Source: Pseudeuparius sepicola
Lineage: Eukaryota; Arthropoda; Insecta; Coleoptera; Anthribidae
Direction of reading: 5' to 3'
DNA length: 64,000 nt
NCBI GenBank assembly: GCA_963920635.1
Contig: OY987308.1
Coordinates: forward strand, 8,932,225 to 8,996,224
Positions 34,240 through 47,800 of this stretch are shown in pieces. Every line of letters starts with the position of its first letter. The stretch's first letter is position 1. The translations under genes and the position numbers were made by a program. A model generated the notes under the pieces. That model was given only the letters and a program-made list of their open reading frames with translations, searched no databases and was not told the DNA's origin.

Positions 34240-37200
34240 TCTACTGTGATTTTGTAATTTTTCGACATTTAAACTAGTAGAATGTTATAAATTATCAAAA
34301 ATCAATCACTGTTGAAAATCTCAGACATTACGAGGACCTATTGTGGTTTTGTAATTTCTCAATACTATTTCAGTTTAAAGTAGTAAAAAGTGATTAACAA
34401 AAGTTCTTCAAAATAAAATCGTAAGCTCTGGAGCTAAACTTGTGAGATTTGAAAAATTTTGATTCCCGTGATCTCCTTTTCATAAAAGGAGACTAATGTT
34501 TTTTTTTGTGACAGCTGCAACGAAAGTTTGTTATGAAAGGTTTTTCTGGTTGGAAAAGTCCTAGTTTCTGAATTCCTAATTTCTTCGATACTACTTTACT
34601 AGTAAATGTACAAAACTGCAAATTTTTTAACAATATTGATTCCGTGGTTTATTTAGACCTCCTTTTGGTAAAACCAGACTAAAGTTGCCCCGAATAAAAA
34701 AAAACTTGCCCTGTTGACAGTCTTAGTGGCTCGCTTAGAGGTTTTCGTGTATCTACTGTGATTTAAACTAGTAAAATGTTATAATATCAAAAAACAATCA
34801 CTGTTGAAATTCTCAGACATTTCGAATACCTAAAATGTTACTATTAATAGTTTTTCAGTATAAAATCGTATGCTCCAGAGAAAACCTTGTGAGATTTTGA
34901 ACAATTTTGATTCCCGTGATCTCCTTTTCATAAAAGAAGACTAAAGAACTAATGTTCTTTTTTTGTGACAGCTACAACAAAATTTCATAAACCTTGTGAG
35001 ATTTTGAACAATTTTGATTCCCGTGATCTCCTTTTCATAAAAGAAGACAAAAGAACTAATGTTCCTTTTTTGCGATAGCTACAACAAAATTTCATTATGA
35101 ACGGTTTTTCTTAGTTTCTAAATCTTTTTCGATACTATTTTACAGAAATCGTAAGCTGCCGCACAATACTGCAATGATTTTGAACAATTTTGTCTCCGTG
35201 ATTTATTAGATCTCCTTTTGGTAAAAGAAGACTAAAGTTGCCCCGAATCAAAAAACATGTCCAGTTGAAAGTCTTAGAGGTTTTCGTGTATCTACTGTGA
35301 TTTTCTAATTTTTCGACATTAAACTGTTATAAATTATCAAAAAACAATCAGTGTTTAAATTGTCAGACATTTCAAGTATCTATTGTGGTTTCGTAATTTT
35401 TTGATACTATTTCAGTTTAAAGAAGTAAAACTTGTGAAAATTTGAACAAATTTGATTCACGTGTTCAACTTTTTATAAAAGGAGACTAGTGAAACAGCTA
35501 CAACAAAATTTCATTATGAAACTTTTTTCTGGATGGAAAACTATTAGTTTCTAAATTTCTAATTTTTTCGATACTATTTTATCGTAAACGTAAGCTACCG
35601 TACAATACTGCAAATATTTTGAACAATTTTGTTTCCGTCATTTATTTAGATCTCTTTTTGGTAATAGAAGACTTAAGTTGCCCCAAATCAAAAAACAAGC
35701 CCTGTTGACAATCTTATAGGTTTTCTTGTACATTTCGTGTTTTAAAGTTTAAAGTAGTAAAAAGTGATTAACAAAAGTTCTTCAGAATAAAATCGTAAGC
35801 TCTGGAGCTCAACTTGTGAGATTAGAGAAATTTTGATTCCCGTGATCTCCTTTTCATAAAAGGAGACTAATGTTTTTTTTTTGTGACAGCTGCAACGAAA
35901 GTTTATCATGAAAGGTTTTTCTGGTTGGAAAAGTCCTAGTTTCTGAATTTCTAATTTTTTCGATACTATTTTACTGCAAATGTACAAAACTGCAAAAATT
36001 TTGAACAATATTGTTTCCGTGGTTTATTTAGACCTCCTTTTGGTAAAAGGCTAAAGTTGCCCCGAAAAAAAAAACGTGCCCTTTTGTCAGTCTTAGAGGT
36101 TTTCGTGTATCTACTGTGATTTTCTAATTTTTCGACCTTAAACTGTTATAAATTATCAAAAAACAATCACTGTTTAAATTCTCAGACATATCAAGTATCT
36201 ATGGGGTTTCGTAATTTTTTGATACTATTTCAGTTTAATGTAGTAAAACTTGTGAAAATTTGAACAAATTTGATTCCCGTGTTCAACTTTTTATAAAAGA
36301 AGACTAGTGAAACAGCTACAACAAAATTTCATTATGAAACTTTTTTCTGGATGGAAAACTATTAGTTTCTGAATTTCTAATTTTTTCGATACTATTTTAC
36401 TGTAGTTTAGTTGAACCATGTAGTAAGGCAAGTTGTTCAGTATCGAAACGTATATTGCCGGACAATACTGTCAATATTTTGAACAATTTTGTTTCCGTCA
36501 TTTATTTAGATCTCTTTTTGGTAATAAAGACTTAAGTTGCCCCAAATCAAAAAACAAGCCTGTTGACAATCTTAGAGGTTTTCGTGTATCTACTGTGATT
36601 TTCTAATTTTTCGACATTAAACTGTTATAAATTATCAAAAAACAATCAGTGTTTAAATTGTCAGACATTTCAAGTATCTATTGTGGTTTCGTAATTTTTT
36701 GATACTATTTCAGTTTAAAGAAGTAAAACTTGTGAAAATTTGAACAAATTTGATTCACGTGTTCAACTTTTTATAAAAGGAGACTAGTGAAACAGCTACA
36801 ACAAAATTTCATTATGAAACTTTTTTCTGGATGGAAAACTATTAGTTTCTAAATTTCTAATTTTTTCGATACTATTTTATCGTAAACGTAAGCTACCGTA
36901 CAATACTGCAAATATTTTGAACAATTTTGTTTCCGTCATTTATTTAGATCTCTTTTTGGTAATAGAAGACTTAAGTTGCCCCAAATCAAAAAACAAGCCC
37001 TGTTGACAATCTTATAGGTTTTCTTGTACATTTCGTGTTTTAAAGTTTAAAGTAGTAAAAAGTGATTAACAAAAGTTCTTCAGAATAAAATCGTAAGCTC
37101 TGGAGCTCAACTTGTGAGATTAGAGAAATTTTGATTCCCGTGATCTCCTTTTCATAAAAGGAGACTAATGTTTTTTTTTGTGACAGCTGCAACGAAAGTT

Positions 37201-40200
37201 TATTATGAAAGGTTTTTCTGGTTGGAAAAGTCCTAGATTCTGAATTCCCAATTTCTTCGATACTACTTTACTAGTAAATGTACAAAAATGCAAATGTTTT
37301 AACAATATTGATTCCGTGGTTTATTTAGACCTCCTTTTGGTAAAACCAGACTGTGATTTAAACTAGTAAAATGTTATAATATCAAAAAACAATCACTGTT
37401 GAAATTCTCAGACATTTCGAATACCTAAAATGTTACTATTAATAGTTATTCAGAATAAAATCGTATGCTCCAGAGCAAACCTTGTGAGATTTTGAACAAT
37501 TTTGATTCCCGTGATCTCCTTTTCATAAAAGAAGACTAAAGAACTAATGTTCTTTTTTTGTGACAGCTACAACAAAATTTCATAAACCTTGTGAGATTTT
37601 GAACAATTTTAATTCCCGTGATCTCCTTTTCATAAAAGAAGACTAAAGAACTTATGTTCCTTTTTTGTGATAGCTACAAAAAAATTTCATTATGAACGGT
37701 TTTTCTGGATTACAAACTTAGTTTCTAAATCTCTAATTTTTTCGATATTATTTTACAAAAACGTAAGCTGCCGCACAATACTGCAATGATTTTGAACAAT
37801 TTTGTCTCCGTGATTTATTAGATCTCCTTTTGGTAAAAGAAGACTAAAGTTGCCCCGAATCAAAAAACATGTCCAGGTTTTCATGTACATTTCGAGGACC
37901 TATTGTGTTTTAAAGTTTAAAGTAGTAAAAAGTGATAACAAAAGTTCTTCAGAATAAAATCGTAAGCTCTGGAGCTCAACTTGTGAGATTAGAAAAATTT
38001 TGATTCCCGTGATCTCCTTTTCATAAAAGGAGACTAATGTTTTTTTTTGTGACAGCTGCAACGAAAGTTTATTATGAAAGGTTTTTCTGGTTGGAAAAGT
38101 CCTAGTTTCTGAATTCCTAATTTCTTCGATACTACTTTACTAGTAAATGTACAAAACTGCAAATTTTTTAACAATATTGATTCCGTGGTTTATTTAGACC
38201 TCCTTTTGGTAAAACCAGACTAAAGTTGCCCCGAATAAAAAAAAACGTGCCCTGTTAGTGGCTCGCTTAGAGGTTTTCGTGTATCTACTGTGATTTAAAC
38301 TAGTAAAATGTTATAATATCCAAAAACAATCACTGTTGAAATTCTCAGATATTTCGAATACCTAAAATGTTACTATTAATAGTTTTTCAGAATAAAATCG
38401 TATGCTCCAGAGCAAACCTTGTGAGATTTTGAACAATTTTGATTCCCGTGATCTCCTTTTCATAAAAGAAGACTAAAGAACTAATGTTCTTTTTTTGTGA
38501 CAGCTACAACAAAATTTCATAAACCTTGTGAGATTTTGAACAATTTTGATTCCCGTGATCTCCTTTTCATAAACGAAGACTAAAGAACTAATGTTCCTTT
38601 TTTGCGATAGCTACAACAAAATTTCATTATGAACGGTTTTTCTTAGTTTCTAAATCTCTACTTTTTTCGATACTATTTTACAGAAATCGTAAGCTGCCGC
38701 ACAATACTGCAATGATTTTGAACAATTTTGTCTCCGTGATTTATTAGATCTCCTTTTGGTAAAAGAAGACTAAAGTTGCCCCGAATCAAAAAACATGTCC
38801 AGTTGAAAGTCTTAGAGGTTTTCGTGTATCTACTGTGATTTTCTAATTTTTCGACATTAAACTGTTATAAATTATCAAAAAACAATCAGTGTTTAATTTC
38901 TCAGACATTTCAAGTATCTATTGTGGTTTCGTAATTTTTTGATACTATTTCAGTTTAAAGAAGTAAAACTTTTGAAAATTTGAACAAATTTGATTCACGT
39001 GTTCAACTTTTTATAAAAGGAGACTAGTGAAACAGCTACAACAAAATTTCATTATGAAACTTTTTTCTGGATGGAAAACTATTAGTTTCTAAATGTCTAA
39101 TTTTTTCGATACTATTTTATCGTAAACGTAAGCTACCGTACAATACTGCAAATATTTTGAACAATTTTGTTTCCGTCATTTATTTAGATCTCTTTTTGGT
39201 AATAGAAGACTTAAGTTGCCCCAAATCAAAAAACAAGCCTGTTGACAATCTTAGAGGTTTTCGTGTATCTACTGTGATTTTGTAATTTTTCGATATTTAA
39301 ACTAGTAGAATGTTATAAATTATCAAAAATCAATCACTGTTGAAAATCTCAGACATTACGAGGACCTATTGTGGTTTTGTAATTTCTCAATACTATTTCA
39401 GTTTAAAGTAGTAAAAAGTGATTAACAAAAGTTCTTCAAAATAAAATCGTAAGCTCTGGAGCTAAACTTGTGAGATTAGAGAAATTTTGATTCCCGTGAT
39501 CTCCTTTTCATAAAAGGAGACTAATGTTTTTTTTTGTGACAGCTGCAACGAAAGTTTATTATGAAAGGTTTTTCTGGTTGGAAAAGTCCTAGTTTCTGAA
39601 TTCCTAATTTCTTCGATACTACTTTACTAGTAAATGTACAAAACTGCAAATTTTTTAACAATATTGATTCCGTGGTTTATTTAGACCTCCTTTTGGTAAA
39701 ACCAGACTAAAGTTGCCCCGAATAAAAAAAAACGTGCCCTGTTGACAGTCTTAGTGGCTCGCTTAGAGGTTTTCGTGTATCTACTGTGATTTAAACTAGT
39801 AAAATGTTATAATATCAAAAAACAATCACTGTTGAAATTCTCAGACATTTCGAATACCTAAAATGTTACTATTAATAGTTTTTCAGAATAAAATCGTATG
39901 CTCCAGAGCAAACCTTGTGAGATTTTGAACAATTTTGATTCCCGTGTTCTCCTTTTCATAAAAGAAGACTAAAGAACTAATGTTCTTTTTTTGTGACAGC
40001 TACAACAAAATTTCATAAACCTTGTGAGATTTTGAACAATTTTGATTCCCGTGATCTCCTTTTCATAAAAGAAGACTAAAGAACTAATGTTCCTTTTTTG
40101 CGATAGCTACAACAAAATTTCATTATGAACGGTTTTTCTTAGTTTCTAAATCTCTACTTTTTTCGATACTATTTTACAGAAATCGTAAGCTGCCGCACAA

Positions 40201-41850
40201 TACTGCAATGATTTTGAACAATTTTGTCTCCGTGATTTATTAGATCTCCTTTTGGTAAAAGAAGACTAAAGTTGCCCCGAATCAAAAAACATGTCCAGTT
40301 GAAAGTCTTAGAGGTTTTCGTGTATCTACTGTGATTTTCTAATTTTTCGACATTAAACTGTTATAAATTATCAAAAAACAATCAGTGTTTAAATTCTCAG
40401 ACATTTCAAGTATCTATTGTGGTTTCGTAATTTTTTGATACTATTTCAGTTTAAAGAAGTAAAACTTGTGAAAATTTGAACAAATTTGATTCACGTGTTC
40501 AACTTTTTATAAAAGGAGACTAGTGAAACAGCTACAACAAAATTTCATTATGAAACTTTTTTCTGGATGGAAAACTATTAGTTTCTAAATGTCTAATTTT
40601 TTCGATACTATTTTATCGTAAACGTAAGCTACCGTACAATACTGCAAATATTTTGAACAATTTTGTTTCCGTCATTTATTTAGATCTCTTTTTGGTAATA
40701 GAAGACTTAAGTTGCCCCAAATCAAAAAACAAGCCTGTTGACAATCTTAGAGGTTTTCGTGTATCTACTGTGATTTTGTAATTTTTCGACATTTAAACTA
40801 GTAGAATGTTATAAATTATCAAAAATCAATCACTGTTGAAAATCTCAGACATTACGAGGACCTATTGTGGTTTTGTAATTTCTCAATACTATTTCAGTTT
40901 AAAGTAGTAAAAAGTGATTAACAAAAGTTCTTCAAAATAAAATCGTAAGCTCTGGAGCTAAACTTGTGAGATTAGAAAAATTTTGATTCCCGTGATCTCC
41001 TTTTCATAAAATGAGACTAATGTTTTTTTTTGTGACAGCTGCAACGAAAGTTTATTATGAAAGGTTTTTCTGGTTGGAAAAGTCCTAGTTTCTGAATTCC
41101 TAATTTCTTCGATACTACTTTACTAGTAAATGTACAAAACTGCAAATTTTTTAACAATATTGATTCCGTGGTTTATTTAGACCTCCTTTTGGTAAAACCA
41201 GACTAAAGTTGCCCCGAATAAAAAAAAACGTGCCCTGTTGACAGTCTTAGTGGCTCGCTTAGAGGTTTTCGTGTATCTACTGTGATTTAAACTAGTAAAA
41301 TGTTATAATATCAAAAAACAATCACTGTTGAAATTCTCAGACATTTCAAGTATCTATTGTGGTTTCGTAATTTTTTGATACTATTTCAGTTTAAAGAAGT
41401 AAAACTTGTGAAAATTTGAACAAATTTGATTCACGTGTTCAACTTTTTATAAAAGGAGACTAGTGAAACAGCTACAACAAAATTTCATTATGAAACTTTT
41501 TTCTGGATGGAAAACTATTAGTTTCTAAATGTCTAATTTTTTCGATACTATTTTATCGTAAACGTAAGCTACCGTACAATACTGAAAATATTTTGAACAA
41601 TTTTGTTTCCGTCATTTATTTAGATCTCTTTTTGGTAATAGAAGACTTAAGTTGCCCCAAATCAAAAAACAAGCCTGTTGACAATCTTAGAGGTTTTCGT
41701 GTATCTACTGTGATTTTGTAATTTTTCGACATTTAAACTAGTAGAATGTTATAAATTATCAAAAATCAATCACTGTTGAAAATCTCAGACATTACGAGGA
41801 CCTATTGTGGTTTTGTAATTTCTCAATACTATTTCAGTTTAAAGTAGTAA
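34240..41850 (+). repeat. Large satellite duplication, copy 2
   Basis: Counterpart of 23100-29900 with the same order of rare variants (34446, 34857, 35047; then 38251, 38968, 39945, 41008, 41581). The offset jumps by about 800 bp because copy 2 has an extra rearranged piece at about 36600-37400. At 36600 the sequence switches from M3 to M2 exactly in the shared TCTACTGTGATTTT leader, repeating 35300 onward (shared variant AAATTGTCAGAC at 35357 and 36656), which points to unequal crossing-over. Confidence 0.85.
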
Positions 41851-44800
41851 AAAGTGATTAACAAAAGTTCTTCAAAATAAAATCGTAAGCTCTGGAGCTA
41901 AACTTGTGAGATTAGAAAAATTTTGATTCCCGTGATCTCCTTTTCATAAAAGGAGACTAATGTTTTTTTTTGTGACAGCTGCAACGAAAGTTTATTATGA
42001 AAGGTTTTTCTGGTTGGAAAAGTCCTAGTTTCTGAATTCCTAATTTCTTCGATACTACTTTACTAGTAAATGTACAAAACTGCAAATTTTTTAACAATAT
42101 TGATTCCGTGGTTTATTTAGACCTCCTTTTGGTAAAACCAGACTAAAGTTGCCCCGAATAAAAAAAACGTGCCCTGTTGACAGTCTTAGTGGCTCGCTTA
42201 GAGGTTTTCGTGTATCTACTGTGATTTAAACTAGTAAAATGTTATAATATCAAAAAACAATCACTGTTGAAATTCTCAGACATTTCGAATACCTAAAATG
42301 TTACTATTAATAGTTTTTCAGAATGAAATCGTATGCTCCAGAGCAAACCTTGTGAGATTTTGAACAATTTTGATTCCCGTGATCTCCTTTTCATAAAAGA
42401 AGACTAAAGAACTAATGTTCTTTTTTTGTGACAGCTACAACAAAATTTCATAAACCTTGTGAGATTTTGAACAATTTTGATTCCCGTGATCTCCTTTTCA
42501 TAAACGAAGACTAAAGAACTAATGTTCCTTTTTTGCGATAGCTACAACAAAATTTCATTATGAACGGTTTTTCTTAGTTTCTAAATCTCTACTTTTTTCG
42601 ATACTATTTTACAGAAATCGTAAGCTGCCGCACAATACTGCAATGATTTTGAACAATTTTGTCTCCGTGACTTATTAGATCTCCTTTTGGTAAAAGAAGA
42701 CTAAAGTTGCCCCGAATCAAAAAACATGTCCAGTTGAAAGTCTTAGAGGTTTTCGTGTATCTACTGTGATTTTCTAATTTTTCGACATTAAACTGTTATA
42801 AATTATCAAAAAACAATCAGTGTTTAATTTCTCAGACATTTCAAGTATCTATTGTGGTTTCGTAATTTTTTGATACTATTTCAGTTTAAAGAAGTAAAAC
42901 TTGTGAAAATTTGAACAAATTTGATTCACGTGTTCAACTTTTTATAAAAGGAGACTAGTGAAACAGCTACAACAAAATTTCATTATGAAACTTTTTTCTG
43001 GATGGAAAACTATTAGTTTCTAAATGTCTAATTTTTTCGATACTATTTTATCGTAAACGTAAGCTACCGTACAATACTGCAAATATTTTGAACAATTTTG
43101 TTTCCCTCATTTATTTAGATCTCTTTTTGGTAATAGAAGACTTAAGTTGCCCCAAATCAAAAAACAAGCCTGTTGACAATCTTAGAGGTTTTCGTGTATC
43201 TACTGTGATTTTGTAATTTTTCGACATTTAAACTAGTAGAATGTTATAAATTATCAAAAATCAATCACTGTTGAAAATCTCAGACATTACGAGGACCTAT
43301 TGTGGTTTTGTAATTTCTCAATACTATTTCAGTTTAAAGTAGTAAAAAGTGATTAACAAAAGTTCTTCAAAATAAAATCGTAAGCTCTGGAGCTAAACTT
43401 GTGAGATTAGAAAAATTTTGATTCCCGTGATCTCCTTTTCATAAAAGGAGACTAATGTTTTTTTTTGTGACAGCTGCAACGAAAGTTTATTATGAAAGGT
43501 TTTTCTGGTTGGAAAAGTCCTAGTTTCTGAATTCCTAATTTCTTCGATACTACTTTACTAGTAAATGTACAAAACTGCAAATTTTTTAACAATATTGATT
43601 CCGTGGTTTATTTAGACCTCCTTTTGGTAAAACCAGACTAAAGTTGCCCCGAATAAAAAAAAACGTGCCCTGTTGACAGTCTTAGTGGCTCGCTTAGAGG
43701 TTTTCGTGTATCTACTGTGATTTAAACTAGTAAAATGTTATAATATCAAAAAACAATCACTGTTGAAATTCTCAGACATTTCGAATACCTAAAATGTTAC
43801 TATTAATAGTTTTTCAGAATAAAATCGTATGCTCCAGAGCAAACCTTGTGAGATTTTGAACAATTTTGATTCCCGTGATCTCCTTTTCATAAAAGAAGAC
43901 TAAAGAACTAATGTTCTTTTTTTGTGACAGCTACAACAAAATTTCATAAACCTTGTGAGATTTTGAACAATTTTGATTCCCGTGATCTCCTTTTCATAAA
44001 AGAAGACTAAAGAACTAATGTTCCTTTTTTGCGATAGCTACAACAAAATTTCATTATGAACGGTTTTTCTTAGTTTCTAAATCTTTTTCGATACTATTTT
44101 ACAGAAATCGTAAGCTGCCGCACAATACTGCAATGATTTTGAACAATTTTGTCTCCGTGATTTATTAGATCTCCTTTTGGTAAAAGAAGACTAAAGTTGC
44201 CCCGAATCAAAAAACATGTCCAGTTGAAAGTCTTAGAGGTTTTCGTGTATCTACTGTGATTTTCTAATTTTTCGACATTAAACTGTTATAAATTATCAAA
44301 AAACAATCAGTGTTTAATTTCTCAGACATTTCAAGTATCTATTGTGGTTTCGTAATTTTTTGATACTATTTCAGTTTAAAGAAGTAAAACTTTTGAAAAT
44401 TTGAACAAATTTGATTCACGTGTTCAACTTTTTATAAAAGGAGACTAGTGAAACAGCTACAACAAAATTTCATTATGAAACTTTTTTCTGGATGGAAAAC
44501 TATTAGTTTCTAAATGTCTAATTTTTTCGATACTATTTTATCGTAAACGTAAGCTACCGTACAATACTGCAAATATTTTGAACAATTTTGTTTCCGTCAT
44601 TTATTTAGATCTCTTTTTGGTAATAGAAGACTTAAGTTGCCCCAAATCAAAAAACAAGCCTGTTGACAATCTTAGAGGTTTTCGTGTATCTACTGTGATT
44701 TTTTAATTTTTCGACATTTAAACTAGTAGAATGTTATAAATTATCAAAAATCAATCATGTTGAAAATCTCAGACATTACGAGGACCTATTGTGGTTTTGT

Positions 44801-47800
44801 AATTTCTCAATACTATTTCAGTTTAATGTAGTAAAAAGTGATTAACAAAAGTTCTTCAAAATAAAATCGTAAGCTCTGGAGCTAAACTTGTGAGATTAGA
44901 AAAATTTTGATTCCCGTGATCTCCTTTTCATAAAAGGAGACTAATGTTTTTTTTTGTGACAGCTGCAACGAAAGTTTATTATGAAAGGTTTTTCTGGTTG
45001 GAAAAGTCCTAGTTTCTGAATTCCTAATTTCTTCGATACTACTTTACTAGTAAATGTACAAAACTGCAAATTTTTTAACAATATTGATTCAGTGGTTTAT
45101 TTAGACCTCCTTTTGGTAAAACCAGACTAAAGTTGCCCCGAATAAAAAAAAACGTGCCCTGTTGACAGTCTTAGTGGCTCGCTTAGAGGTTTTCGTGTAT
45201 CTACTGTGATTTAAACTAGTAAAATGTTATAATATCAAAAAACAATCACTGTTGAAATTCTCAGACATTTCGAATACCTAAAATGTTACTATTAATAGTT
45301 TTTCAGAATAAAATCGTATGCTCCAGAGCAAACCTTGTGAGATTTTGAACAATTTTGATTCCCGTGATCTCCTTTTCATAAAAGAAGACTAAAGAACTAA
45401 TGTTCTTTTTTTGTGACAGCTACAACAAAATTTCATAAACCTTGTGAGATTTTGAACAATTTTGATTCCCGTGATCTCCTTTTCATAAATGAAGACTAAA
45501 GAACTAATGTTCCTTTTTTGCGATAGCTACAACAAAATTTCATTATGAACGGTTTTTCTTAGTTTCTAAATCTCTACTTTTTTCGATACTATTTTACAGA
45601 AATCGTAAGCTGCCGCACAATACTGCAATGATTTTGAACAATTTTGTCTCCGTGATTTATTAGATCTCCTTTTGGTAAAAGAAGACTAAAGTTGCCCCGA
45701 ATCAAAAAACATGTCCAGGTTTTCTTGTACATTTCGAGGACCTATTGTGTTTTAAAGTTTAAAGTAGTAAAAGTGATAACAAAAGTTCTTCAGAATAAAA
45801 TCGTAAGCTCTGGAGCTCAACTTGTGAGATTAGAGAAATTTTGATTCCCGTGATCTCCTTTTCATAAAAGGAGACTAATGTTTTTTTTGTGACAGCTGCA
45901 ACGAAAGTTTATTATGAAAGGTTTTTCTGGTTGGAAAAGTCCTAGTTTCTGAATTCCTAATTTCTTCGATACTACTTTACTAGTAAATGTACAAAACTGC
46001 AAAGTTTTTAACAATATTGATTCCGTGGTTTATTTAGACCTCCTTTTGGTAAAACCAGACTAAAGTTGCCCCGAATAAAAAAAACGTGCCCTGTTGACAG
46101 TCTTAGTGGCTCGCTTAGAGGTTTTCGTGTATCTACTGTGATTTAAACTAGTAAAATGTTATAATATCAAAAAACAATCACTGTTGAAATTCTCAGACAT
46201 TTCGAATACCTAAAATGTTACTATTAATAGTTTTTCAGAATAAAATCGTATGCTCCAGAGCAAACCTTGTGAGATTTTGAACAATTTTGATTCCCGTGAT
46301 CTCCTTTTCATAAAAGAAGACTAATGTTCTTTTTTTGTGACAGCTACAACAAAATTTCATAAACCTTGTGAGATTTTGAACAATTTTTATTCACGTGATC
46401 TCCTTTTCATAAATGAAGACTAAAGAACTAATGTTCCTTTTTTGCGATAGCTACAACAAAATTTCATTATGAACGGTTTTTCTTAGTTTCTAAATCTCTA
46501 CTTTTTTCGATACTATTTTACAGAAATCGTAAGCTGCCGCACAATACTGCAATGATTTTGAACAATTTTGTCTCCGTGATTTATTAGATCTCCTTTTGGT
46601 AAAAGAAGACTAAAGTTGCCCCGAATCAAAAAACATGTCCAGTTGAAAGTCTTAGAGGTTTTCGTGTATCTACTGTGATTTTCTAATTTTTCGACATTAA
46701 ACTGTTATAAATTATCAAAAAACAATCAGTGTTTAAATTCTCAGACATTTCAAGTATCTATTGTGGTTTCGTAATTTTTTGATACTATTTCAGTTTAAAG
46801 AAGTAAAACTTGTGAAAATTTGAACAAATTTGATTCACGTGTTCAACTTTTTATAAAAGGAGACTAGTGAAACAGCTACAACAAAATTTCATTATGAAAC
46901 TTTTTTCTGGATGGAAAACTATTAGTTTCTAAATGTCTAATTTTTTCGATACTATTTTATCGTAAACGTAAGCTACCGTACAATACTGCAAATATTTTGA
47001 ACAATTTTGTTTCCGTCATTTATTTAGATCTCTTTTTGGTAATAGAAGACTTAAGTTGCCCCAAATCAAAAAACAAGCCTGTTGACAATCTTAGAGGTTT
47101 TCGTGTATCTACTGTGATTTTGTAATTTTTCGACATTTAAACTAGTAGAATGTTATAAATTATCAAAAATCAATCACTGTTGAAAATCTCAGACATTACG
47201 AGGACCTATTGTGGTTTTGTAATTTCTCAATACTATTTCAGTTTAAAGTAGTAAAAAGTGATTAACAAAAGTTCTTCAAAATAAAATCGTAAGCTCTGGA
47301 GCTAAACTTGTGAGATTAGAAAAATTTTGATTCCCGTGATCTCCTTTTCATAAAAGGAGACTAATGTTTTTTTTTGTGACAGCTGCAACGAAAGTTTATT
47401 ATGAAAGGTTTTTCTGGTTGGAAAAGTCCTAGTTTCTGAATTCCTAATTTCTTCGATACTACTTTACTAGTAAATGTACAAAACTGCAAATTTTTTAACA
47501 ATATTGATTCCGTGGTTTATTTAGACCTCCTTTTGGTAAAACCAGACTAAAGTTGCCCCGAATAAAAAAAACGTGCCCTGTTGACAGTCTTAGTGGCTCG
47601 CTTAGAGGTTTTCGTGTATCTACTGTGATTTAAACTAGTAAAATGTTATAATATCAAAAAACAATCACTGTTGAAATTCTCAGACATTTCGAATACCTAA
47701 AATGTTACTATTAATAGTTTTTCAGAATAAAATCGTATGCTCCAGAGCAAACCTTGTGAGATTTTGAACAATTTTGATTCCCGTGATCTCCTTTTCATAA

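Noticed and set aside
20865..36008. Repeated minus-strand open frames of 61-97 codons (20865, 24598, 25575, 25978, 29967, 31463, 35742) with near-identical translations
   Set aside because: They are the same part of satellite monomer M3 read backwards, kept or lost according to the length of a T run and single-base changes. There is no domain, no independent coding signal, and most copies are closed.
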